From: JAGQTE01 sp964648005
Lineage (GTDB): Bacteria; Actinomycetota; Acidimicrobiia; Acidimicrobiales; Acidimicrobilacustridaceae
DNA length: 16,341 nucleotides
Reading direction: 5' to 3'
Assembly: GCA_964648005.1 (NCBI GenBank)
Contig: CAZYKR010000073.1
Location: 1-16,341, forward strand
A program made the translations under genes and the position numbers. The notes below the pieces were generated by a model, which worked only from the letters and a program-made list of their open reading frames with translations, had not been told where the DNA came from and did not search any database. Positions 1-5,836 of this stretch are shown here, piece after piece; position 1 is the first letter of the stretch; each line of letters opens with the position of its first letter.

Positions 1-402
1 GTCGGCGACGCCGTGGCCGCTGCCGATCCGCTGACCGGGGAGGGCATCGGCCAGGCGCTCGCCACCGGCATCTGGGCGGCCGAAGCCATCCTGGCGGCGC
101 CCGCCGCCGATCTCGACCGCGTCGGCGACCGCTACGCCGAGCGTCTCGCCACCGACCTCGGCCCGGATCACCGGATGTCGTGGTGGCTCAACAGCGCCCT
201 CAGCCACCGCAAGGGCGCACGCACCGCCATCCGGGTCGCCTCGTTGTCGGGCTGGACGCGCACGAACTTCGCCCGATGGCTCTTCGAGGACTATCCGCGC
301 GGCATCGCCCTCACCCCCGGGCGCTGGCGTCGAGGCATCCTCACGGGCCCGGGCGCGTTCGCGCCCGAGCCCCAGCGCACGACAGGAGCAACCGATGGAT
401 GA
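1..402 (+). CDS. FAD-dependent oxidoreductase, geranylgeranyl reductase-like (C-terminal part)
   Basis: Only the last 133 residues are present; the reading frame is open from base 1, so the gene begins to the left of the window. The visible part starts with VGDAVAAADPLTGEGIGQAL, the second FAD-binding motif (GDA...P..GEGI) of the geranylgeranyl-reductase / UbiH-like flavoprotein family. It is followed by a helical tail with the FARWLFEDYPRGIALTPGR stretch. Family members reduce isoprenoid double bonds or hydroxylate lipids using FAD. The substrate cannot be read from this fragment. The TGA stop overlaps the next gene by 8 bases, which implies cotranscription and probably translational coupling with the thioesterase. 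The family is well supported and the exact reaction is not. Confidence 0.85.
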   Translation, partial: VGDAVAAADPLTGEGIGQALATGIWAAEAILAAPAADLDRVGDRYAERLATDLGPDHRMSWWLNSALSHRKGARTAIRVASLSGWTRTNFARWLFEDYPRGIALTPGRWRRGILTGPGAFAPEPQRTTGATDG

Positions 403-838
403 CACGACGCCGACGCTGAGCGACGCCGAGCAGGAGCGGCGCCGCCAGGCCGTGGCCGAGCTGTTCCCCACCACGCCGTTCATGCAGCTGCTCGGCATCG
501 TGTTCGAGCGCTACGAGCACGACGACGTGGTGCTGCGGCTGCCCTTCGACGAGCAGCTCACCAACGACGGCGTCATGTACCACGGCGGGGTGGTGGCGTC
601 GATGCTCGACAGCGCCGGCGCGGCGGCGGCCTGGTCGAACCATGACTTCACCCGCGGCGCCCGGGCCTCGACCGTGTCGATGAGCGTGCAGTACGTGGGC
701 GCTGCCAAGCGATCCGACCTGCACTGCCACGCCCGCACCGTCAAGCGCGGCCGCGAACTGATCTTCACCGAGATCACGGCCACCGACGACGAGGGCCGGC
801 CGGTGGCGCACGCCGTGCAGACGTACCGCATCGTCTGA
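395..838 (+). CDS. PaaI-type hotdog-fold acyl-CoA thioesterase
   Basis: A 147-residue single-hotdog protein, the normal size for the PaaI/4HBT family, which hydrolyses aryl- or acyl-CoA thioesters in the cytoplasm. The hallmark HGGVVASMLDSAGAAAAW lies at residues 63-80, with His63-Gly64-Gly65 and the likely catalytic acid Asp72. A beta-sheet half containing STVSMSVQYVGAAKRSDL, typical of the family, follows. The start ATG at 395 is supported by AGGAG at 383-387, seven bases upstream. It overlaps the end of the flavoprotein gene by 8 bases. It may release free acid from CoA and so balance the acyl-CoA enzymes elsewhere in the window. Substrate specificity is unknown. Confidence 0.9.
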   Translation: MDDTTPTLSDAEQERRRQAVAELFPTTPFMQLLGIVFERYEHDDVVLRLPFDEQLTNDGVMYHGGVVASMLDSAGAAAAWSNHDFTRGARASTVSMSVQYVGAAKRSDLHCHARTVKRGRELIFTEITATDDEGRPVAHAVQTYRIV

Positions 839-856
839 ACGACGCGAAACCTCGTT

Positions 857-875
857 GCGTCGGCACCGCCGACGC
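857..875 (+). terminator. 8-bp perfect hairpin between two thioesterase genes
   Basis: GCGTCGGC at 857-864 pairs perfectly with GCCGACGC at 868-875 around a 3-nt ACC loop, 18 bases after the stop of the PaaI-type gene. No T-tract follows. It could be a U-less actinobacterial terminator, an attenuator before the downstream thioesterase, or an mRNA-stabilising 3' stem. The structure is seen; the role is inferred. Confidence 0.4.
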
Positions 876-890
876 GACTAGCGAGGGGCG

Positions 891-1763
891 ATGACCGGCG
901 ACTTCTGTGCGGACACCGCCGTGCGACCCGACGGCCCGAACCGCTGGACGGCGAGCATCGCCGACGATTGGCGGGTGATCTACGCCTTCGGCGGCGTCTC
1001 CATGGCCGTGGCCGTCCGTGCCATCGCCGCCGCCGTCGACCGGCCCGATCTGACCCTGCGTTCGGCGCACGCGGTGTTCTGTGCCCCGGTCCCGTGCACG
1101 GACCTCGAGATCGATGCCGAGGTGCTGCGCGACGGCCGCTCGGCCGCCCAGGGTCGGTCGAGCCTGCGGGTCGCCGGCGTCGAGGGCACCGCCATCGCCG
1201 CCACCGCCACGTTCGGCACGGCCGAGGAGACGCCGCTCGCCTACCAGGACGTCGCCATCCCGCCCGAGGCCGGCCGGCCCGACGATCATGAACCGCCACC
1301 GCCGCGGCCCGAGGACGCCCCCTTCCCGGCCACGCCGTTTCACGAGCAGACCGAGTGGCGGCCCGTCATCGGCACCCGATGGTGGGAGGGCCCCGAGGCG
1401 TGGACGCCAGGCCCGGCGCGCACGGCAGAGTGGACGCGGCTGCGGGTGCCGGCGTGCCGGCCGGACGGCACCTATGACCCGATCGCGCTCTGCGTTCCCG
1501 GCGATGCCCTCGGCAGCGCCATCGGCGAGTTCCTCGGCCCGCGCGACGACCACTTCTTCACGGTGACCCTGGAGCTCGGCATCGACGTGTTCGCGCCGCA
1601 GCGCACGCCGTGGCTGTTCCGCCACGTGCGCGCCCCGATCGCCGGGGACGGCTACGGCTGGGGCACGGTCGAGCTCTTCGGCGAGGACGGCACGTTGCTG
1701 GCCGTCACGCACCAGCTGGCTCGCCTGCGCCGGTTCACGCCGGGCGACGGGTTCTTCGGCTGA
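891..1763 (+). CDS. TesB-like double-hotdog thioesterase family protein
   Basis: A 290-residue protein with two hotdog halves, as in acyl-CoA thioesterase II (TesB) and the actinobacterial 4HBT_3 family. Half one spans about residues 10-110, with the central-helix motif YAFGGVSMAVAVRAIAAAV at 31-49 and the strand SLRVAGVEGTAIAATATF. Half two spans about 150-285, with GDALGSAIGEFLG as its central helix and FTVTLELGIDVFAPQ as its sheet. The segment between them is rich in Pro and acidic residues. Such enzymes cleave long-chain or branched acyl-CoA. The start ATG has GAGGGG just upstream with very short spacing. A hairpin separates it from the preceding thioesterase. Its stop lies 6 bases from the convergent LLM oxidoreductase stop. 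Confidence 0.8.
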   Translation: MTGDFCADTAVRPDGPNRWTASIADDWRVIYAFGGVSMAVAVRAIAAAVDRPDLTLRSAHAVFCAPVPCTDLEIDAEVLRDGRSAAQGRSSLRVAGVEGTAIAATATFGTAEETPLAYQDVAIPPEAGRPDDHEPPPPRPEDAPFPATPFHEQTEWRPVIGTRWWEGPEAWTPGPARTAEWTRLRVPACRPDGTYDPIALCVPGDALGSAIGEFLGPRDDHFFTVTLELGIDVFAPQRTPWLFRHVRAPIAGDGYGWGTVELFGEDGTLLAVTHQLARLRRFTPGDGFFG

Positions 1764-1775
1764 GGGGTCTCAGTC
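1758..1775. terminator. Possible bidirectional terminator hairpin over convergent stop codons
   Basis: GGCTGAG at 1758-1764 pairs with CTCAGTC at 1769-1775 (one G-U pair on the plus-strand RNA) around a GGGT loop. The stem contains the stop codons of both convergent genes. It is short and has no T-tract, so the call is tentative; its position between convergent genes is the main support. Confidence 0.4.
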
Positions 1776-2801
1776 CGCCCAGGCCTTGACCTGCTCGAGC
1801 AGCTCGGTCGGGTTCGGGCCGATCGGCACGACGTTGAGGATCGTGACCCCCGCCTCGCGGTAGGCGGCGATCCGGTCGCGCACGAAGCCCTCCGGACCGA
1901 CCAGGTTCGTCAGCTCGAGGAACTCGGCGGGCACCTTCTCCGCCGCCTCCTTCTTGTGCCCGTCGAGGTACAGGTCCTGGATCTCGCGGGCCTCGGCCTC
2001 GTAGCCGTAGCGGCAGGCCAACTGGTTGTAGAAGTTGCGGTCGCGGGCGCCCATCCCGCCGATGTAGAGGGCCGCCATCGCCCGCCCGAAGTCGAGCACA
2101 CTCGACGGGTCGTCGGTGATGCAGAGCATGCCGCCGGCGACGACATCCATCGGGCCGAGGTCGTCGGCGCGCTTGGCGAAGCCGGCGTCCAGATCGGCGC
2201 CCCACACCTCACGCGCACGCTCGGGCATGTAGAAGATCGGCAGCCAGCCATCGGCGAGCTCGGCGGTCATCTCGACGTTGCGCGGCCCCAGCGACGCCAC
2301 ATGGATCGGGATCCGGTCCCGCACGGGGTGCGAGATAATCTTGAGCGGCTTGCCCAGACCGGTGCCCTTCGACGGGTCGAGCGGCAGCTCGTAGTACTTG
2401 CCGTGGTGCTCGACCCGCTCGCGCTTCCACACCTGGCGGCAGATCTCGATGATCTCGCGGGTGCGCCCGATCGGAGCGTCATATGGCAGGCCGTGGAAGC
2501 CCTCGATGACCTGCGGGCCGGAGGCGCCGAGGCCGAGGATGCAGCGCCCGTCGGTCATGGCGTCGACGCCGGCGGCGGTCATGGCCAGCAGCGTCGGCGT
2601 ACGCGTGTAGATCGGCAGGATGCCGGAGGCGATGGTGATCGTCTCGGTCGTGGCCGCCAGATAGCCCATGAAGCTCGGGGCGTCGAAGCCGTACGCCTCC
2701 GCCACCCAGACCACGTCGAGGCCGGCACGCTCATACTCGGCCACCTGGGCGGCCGACTCCTTGAACCCGCCGGCGTACTGCAGCTGCATGCCCAGCTTCA
2801 T
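1770..2801 (-). CDS. LLM-class (luciferase-like) F420-dependent oxidoreductase
   Basis: A 343-residue TIM-barrel protein of the bacterial luciferase-like monooxygenase superfamily. It starts MKLGMQLQYAGG and carries GLDVVWVAEAYGFDAP (about 27-42) and the family's hallmark DAMTDGRCILGLGASGPQVI (80-99). A mid-protein IPIHVASLGPRNVEMTAELADGWLP strand-helix unit and a C-terminal VGPEGFVRDRIAAYREAGVTILNVVP barrel strand complete the pattern. In actinobacteria this subfamily usually uses reduced F420, sometimes FMN, to oxidise or reduce organic substrates; the substrate here is unknown. Start ATG at 2801 has an excellent AGGAGG 8-9 bases upstream. It follows the acyl-CoA dehydrogenase gene by 62 bases on the same strand, so the two may be cotranscribed. 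Confidence 0.9.
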   Translation of the reverse strand: MKLGMQLQYAGGFKESAAQVAEYERAGLDVVWVAEAYGFDAPSFMGYLAATTETITIASGILPIYTRTPTLLAMTAAGVDAMTDGRCILGLGASGPQVIEGFHGLPYDAPIGRTREIIEICRQVWKRERVEHHGKYYELPLDPSKGTGLGKPLKIISHPVRDRIPIHVASLGPRNVEMTAELADGWLPIFYMPERAREVWGADLDAGFAKRADDLGPMDVVAGGMLCITDDPSSVLDFGRAMAALYIGGMGARDRNFYNQLACRYGYEAEAREIQDLYLDGHKKEAAEKVPAEFLELTNLVGPEGFVRDRIAAYREAGVTILNVVPIGPNPTELLEQVKAWAD

Positions 2802-2834
2802 CGTGGTCTCCTCCTCGGCCGGGTCCCGCCCGGC

Positions 2835-2866
2835 GAACGGTGTTCAGGGAACGGTCGGCAACCCTA
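2835..2866 (-). promoter_or_regulatory. Possible promoter/operator of the LLM oxidoreductase gene
   Basis: Minus-strand TAGGGT (2866-2861) fits the TANNNT -10 pattern and includes the stop codon of the upstream dehydrogenase. Downstream, GAACGGT occurs twice (2835-2841 and 2849-2855), and GAAC-N3-GTTC forms a small inverted repeat at 2835-2845. No clear -35 was seen. This would give the gene its own transcript with a leader of about 50 nt. Weak evidence. Confidence 0.25.
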
Positions 2867-4063
2867 GAGCGCGGCGCCGGCGCGCTGCGCCTCCGCCCAG
2901 GTCTTGTCCGCCTCGACGTCGATGTCGTGCGGCAGGCCGAGCACCCGCTCGGCGATGATGTTGCGCTGCACGTCACCGGTGCCGCCGCCGATCGTCAGCG
3001 CCTGGGAGAACAGGTAGCCGAAGTGCCAGAACGTCGGATCGGACCAGGACACGGCGTCGGCGCCGATGACCGACTCGCCGGGCAACGCCGAGGTCAGCAT
3101 GCCGGCAGCGCCGCGCAGGTCCTTGGCGATGCCCATGATGCGCTGGCCGTGCTCGTCGGCGATCACCTTGCGGATCGACGCCTCCGGTCCGGGTTGGCGG
3201 CCTTGGATGGCGGCGGTGATCGTGCGCAGGCGGATGAGGCGCAGGATCTCGGCCTCGATCCACAGCGCCGCCAACCGCTGGCGCAGCACTGGATCGTCGA
3301 CGCCGCCCCCGGCCTGCACGAGGGCGAAGAGGTCTTCGGCGCTCGGGCCGTTGCCCCACAGCGCGCCACCGCCCGAGAGCGACACCCGCTCGTTGCCGAG
3401 GGTGACCTTGGCCAGTGACCATCCCTCGTGCTCGTCGCCCACCAGGTTCGCCGCCGGGATGCGCACGTCGGTCAGGAACACCTCGTTGAACGTGTGGCCC
3501 CCGGTCATCTCGATGATCGGTCGGACCTCGATGCCCGGCGTGTCCATCGGGCAGATGAAGTACGAGATGCCCTTGTGCTTCGGCGCGTCCGGGTTCGTGC
3601 GGGCGATGAGGATGCCGAACCGGCTGTGGTGGGCCAGCGACGTCCAGATCTTCTGGCCGTTGACCACGTACTCGTCGCCGTCGCGCACGGCACGCGTCGA
3701 GAGGTTGGCCAGATCCGAGCCGGCGCCCGGCTCGCTGAAGAGCTGACACCAGATCTCCTCACCGGCGAGGAGCGGCAGCAGGTAGCGCTGCTTCTGCTCG
3801 TCGGTGCCCGCATGCAGGATCGTCGGTCCGGCCCAGCCGATGCCGATCATGTTCTGCGGGCGCCGCACCCCGGCCCGGCGCAGCTCGTCGTCGATGATCA
3901 GCTGGTGGATCGGATCGGCGTCGAGCCCGTACGGCTCGGGCCAGTGCGGTGCCACGTAGCCGGCCTCGGCGAGCTGACGGCCGGTCGGGCTCGGGTGGTC
4001 GTCGAGCCAGGCGCGCACGGCCTGGCGGCGGGGATCGTCGTCTGCAGGCAGCTCGAAGTCCAT
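2864..4063 (-). CDS. Acyl-CoA dehydrogenase family protein (FadE-like)
   Basis: A 399-residue flavoprotein of the acyl-CoA dehydrogenase family, full length. Visible motifs are WCQLFSEPGAGSDLANL (105-121) and the NGQKIWTSLAHHSRFG (135-150) FAD-side strand. NEVFLTDVRIPAANLVGDEHEGWSLAKVTLGNER (193-226) and a C-terminal VQRNIIAERVLGLP helix (365-378) follow. The usual IYEGT catalytic-base motif reads IGGGT at 358-362, so the MCAD-type glutamate position is Gly360. GGGT versions occur among actinobacterial FadE proteins, some of which work as heteromers. The start ATG has no Shine-Dalgarno; a TAAGCT box ends 6 bases upstream, suggesting a leaderless mRNA. It follows the lipoprotein pair by 38 bases. 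It probably oxidises a branched or sterol-type acyl-CoA; this is inference. Confidence 0.9.
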   Translation of the reverse strand: MDFELPADDDPRRQAVRAWLDDHPSPTGRQLAEAGYVAPHWPEPYGLDADPIHQLIIDDELRRAGVRRPQNMIGIGWAGPTILHAGTDEQKQRYLLPLLAGEEIWCQLFSEPGAGSDLANLSTRAVRDGDEYVVNGQKIWTSLAHHSRFGILIARTNPDAPKHKGISYFICPMDTPGIEVRPIIEMTGGHTFNEVFLTDVRIPAANLVGDEHEGWSLAKVTLGNERVSLSGGGALWGNGPSAEDLFALVQAGGGVDDPVLRQRLAALWIEAEILRLIRLRTITAAIQGRQPGPEASIRKVIADEHGQRIMGIAKDLRGAAGMLTSALPGESVIGADAVSWSDPTFWHFGYLFSQALTIGGGTGDVQRNIIAERVLGLPHDIDVEADKTWAEAQRAGAAL

Positions 4064-4088
4064 CGGCGCAGCTTACTGATGCGCCGAT
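4062..4088 (-). promoter_or_regulatory. 9-bp inverted repeat bracketing the -10 and start codon of the acyl-CoA dehydrogenase
   Basis: ATCGGCGCA at 4062-4070 and TGCGCCGAT at 4080-4088 are a perfect 9-9-9 inverted repeat. The promoter-proximal arm runs into the ATG (4061-4063), and the -10 (4070-4075) lies at the edge of the spacer. This geometry suits a dimeric repressor operator such as those of TetR-family regulators of lipid genes. It could instead be an RNA hairpin ending the lipoprotein transcript or hiding the start codon. Confidence 0.5.
4070..4075 (-). promoter_or_regulatory. -10 box of a leaderless promoter for the acyl-CoA dehydrogenase
   Basis: Minus-strand TAAGCT (TANNNT) is separated from the ATG by 6 bases (4064-4069). 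That is the spacing at which transcription would begin at the start codon itself, and no Shine-Dalgarno is present. No convincing -35 was seen, as is usual for actinobacterial promoters. Confidence 0.5.
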
Positions 4089-4101
4089 CAACAAGCCATC
4101 G

Positions 4102-4914
4102 TCAGGCTTCGGCGCAATCGGTGTCCCCCGCCGGTCGCTCGGCCAACGCACCGTCGGCGTCTTCGATCGTGACCGAGCCGTCGTCCGCCAGGTCGTCCAG
4201 CCAACCGGCCACCGCCTCGCACACCGACAGCGCGTCGTCCACGGTCCACGACGAGACCGTCGAGACCGTCACATCGATCCCGGCATCGCTGCTACCGATC
4301 ACGTACCCGTTGATCTGCTCGAACCACGACTCGTCGGCGAAGCCGTCCTCGAGGTAGGCCTGCAACGTGTCGGTGCTGATCTCCCCCGCCGTCGTCGTCG
4401 TGCCCCGGCGCTGCGTCGTGCCGGTCGTGCCACCGTCGTCGTCACCCCCGACGTCGTCGAAGGTGAAGCCGCAGTTGTCGTCCATGAAGGCGTCGACGGC
4501 ATCCTGGGCATCGTTGAACCCGTCGGCGCTCCCGATGGTCTCGAGGGTGCCCTCGCGCTCGCTCGGTGCCATGGCGTACAGGTCCTCGATCAGTTCGCTG
4601 ACCGTGTCCCACTCGTCCTGGATGGCCGGCGGGGCCAGCTGGCCGACGTCCAGGAAGGCGTCGACGAACTCGCCGAAGCTGTCGTTGTCGAGCGGGTCCA
4701 TGTCGTCGCTGCCGATCACGGCGGCCTTGTCCTCCGCCTCGGCGCAGAACGCCTCCAACTGGGCGTCGGCCGTCGTGCCGGTCGTCCCCGGCGCCTCGGT
4801 CGTCGGCGCTGCTGTGGTGGTGGTGCCCGGCTCACCCGACGACGAGCAGGCGCCGACCAGCAGGACCGTGGCGCTCACGCCGATCGAGGCGACCATGCGT
4901 GCCGCCGAGCGCAT
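4102..4914 (-). CDS. Secreted lipoprotein, paralogue of its upstream neighbour (unknown function)
   Basis: A 270-residue protein with a Sec signal peptide and lipobox LLVGAC, lipid-modified at Cys23. A Thr/Pro-rich linker (about 30-50) typical of actinobacterial cell-wall-tethered lipoproteins follows. Two acidic domains come next: domain 1 (about 52-150, Cys57 and Cys148) and domain 2 (about 181-270, Cys232 and Cys267), joined by a Gly/Thr/Asp linker. All four mature cysteines line up with the neighbouring paralogue, suggesting one disulfide per domain. Domain 2 motifs are TLQAYLEDGF, WTVDDALSVCEAVAGWL and DDGSVTI. The ATG at 4914 overlaps the upstream TGA as TGATG, with GAGG seven bases before it; a GTG at 4917 is an alternative start. 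I recognise no named family. Confidence 0.8.
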   Translation of the reverse strand: MRSAARMVASIGVSATVLLVGACSSSGEPGTTTTAAPTTEAPGTTGTTADAQLEAFCAEAEDKAAVIGSDDMDPLDNDSFGEFVDAFLDVGQLAPPAIQDEWDTVSELIEDLYAMAPSEREGTLETIGSADGFNDAQDAVDAFMDDNCGFTFDDVGGDDDGGTTGTTQRRGTTTTAGEISTDTLQAYLEDGFADESWFEQINGYVIGSSDAGIDVTVSTVSSWTVDDALSVCEAVAGWLDDLADDGSVTIEDADGALAERPAGDTDCAEA

Positions 4915-5741
4915 CACGCCGCCTCGCAGGCGTCGTCGGCGCTCGCCTGGACGGCGATCGGCGAGTCGCCTGCCGAGACCGTGATCGACCCGTCGTCCGT
5001 CAAACCGAAGAGCCAGCCGGCGATCGCCTCACAGGCGGCGATCCCCTGGTCGGCGGTCCAGGCCTCGCTCGTGCCGACCTCGACGTCGATCGAGCCGCCC
5101 ATGGTGACGATGCTCCAGCTGCTGATGTCCTCGATCCAGGTCTCGCCCTCGTAGTTCTGATCCAGATACGCCTGGAGCGCGTCCGTCGTGGCGCCGTCGT
5201 CGTCGTCCATCGTGTCGTCGGTGCCGCCGGACCCGGTGTCGCCACCGACCGTCTCCCCGCAGGCGTCGAGCGTGTACGCGTCGATGGCCTCCTGGGCATC
5301 GAGGAGCTGCGCGTCACCGATCAGCTCCAGCATGGCGTCCTCACGGTCGGCGGCGTCGATGGCGGCGATGTCCTCGACCGTCGCCTGCACCGTCTCCCAG
5401 TCGTCGGCGATCTCGTCCGGCGCCGCTGCCACCACCTCGGCCACGGCGTCGAGGTACGCATCGAGCGAGGCATCGTCGGTGGGGTCGACCTCCTCGTCGA
5501 GCTCGCGCAACCCCGACGAGTCGATGGCGTCGCAGTAGGCGGACGCCGTCTCGTCGCCGTCGGCATCGGCAGCGTCGCCATCGGGGGCATCGGCATCGGC
5601 ATCCCCGGGCGCCGATGTCGCGGCTGCCGCCGTGGTGGTGGTCGCCGCCTCCGGTGCCTCCGACGACGAGCAACCGGCGGCCGCGAGCGCCGTTCCTGCC
5701 GCGGCGAGCGCCAGCCAACGCAGCCAAGATCGGTCGGTCAT
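4914..5741 (-). CDS. Secreted lipoprotein, first of a tandem paralogous pair (unknown function)
   Basis: A 275-residue protein. It has an Arg-containing N-terminus, a hydrophobic stretch and lipobox AAAGC (Cys24), then an Ala/Thr/Asp low-complexity linker (about 26-64). Domain 1 runs about 65-161 (Cys70, Cys161; motif DDWETVQATVEDIAAI). A Gly/Asp-rich linker follows, then domain 2 at about 186-275 (Cys237, Cys272; motifs TDALQAYLDQNY, WTADQGIAACEAIAGWLFGL and DDGSITV). It is strongly acidic throughout. The ATG at 5741 is chosen because GGGAGGA lies seven bases upstream and the signal peptide begins there. A longer in-frame start at 5825 would put a charged segment before the signal. It is divergent from the acyl-CoA synthetase gene. 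A sensor, ligand-binding or wall-associated role is possible but unproven. Confidence 0.82.
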   Translation of the reverse strand: MTDRSWLRWLALAAAGTALAAAGCSSSEAPEAATTTTAAAATSAPGDADADAPDGDAADADGDETASAYCDAIDSSGLRELDEEVDPTDDASLDAYLDAVAEVVAAAPDEIADDWETVQATVEDIAAIDAADREDAMLELIGDAQLLDAQEAIDAYTLDACGETVGGDTGSGGTDDTMDDDDGATTDALQAYLDQNYEGETWIEDISSWSIVTMGGSIDVEVGTSEAWTADQGIAACEAIAGWLFGLTDDGSITVSAGDSPIAVQASADDACEAA

Positions 5742-5759
5742 CGGTGGTCCTCCCTCGAC

Positions 5760-5779
5760 GTCGTCGGGTCTCCGACGAC
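5760..5779. promoter_or_regulatory. 8-bp inverted repeat in the lipoprotein/fadD divergent region
   Basis: GTCGTCGG (5760-5767) and CCGACGAC (5772-5779) form a perfect inverted repeat with a 4-base GTCT spacer. It sits in the 95-base gap between the divergent lipoprotein and acyl-CoA synthetase genes, just upstream of the proposed -10 boxes. It is a candidate operator controlling both directions. It could also be a hairpin in the lipoprotein leader RNA. Confidence 0.4.
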
Positions 5780-5792
5780 CGCACCGACACCG

Positions 5793-5798
5793 TAGACT
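5793..5798 (+). promoter_or_regulatory. -10 box for the acyl-CoA synthetase gene
   Basis: TAGACT fits the TANNNT consensus, 38 bases before the ATG, giving a leader of about 30 nt that includes the Shine-Dalgarno. On the opposite strand, TACGGT (5794-5789) overlaps it by two bases and could serve the divergent lipoprotein gene. No good -35 on either strand. Confidence 0.35.
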
Positions 5799-5836
5799 CC
5801 ACCGCCCATCGGCTGCTCGGACCACAGGGGGGACCT

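Noticed and set aside
5615..5836. N-terminal extension of the acyl-CoA synthetase
   Set aside because: The ATG at 5837 has a good ribosome site and matches the family start; the extension overlaps the lipoprotein signal region on the other strand.
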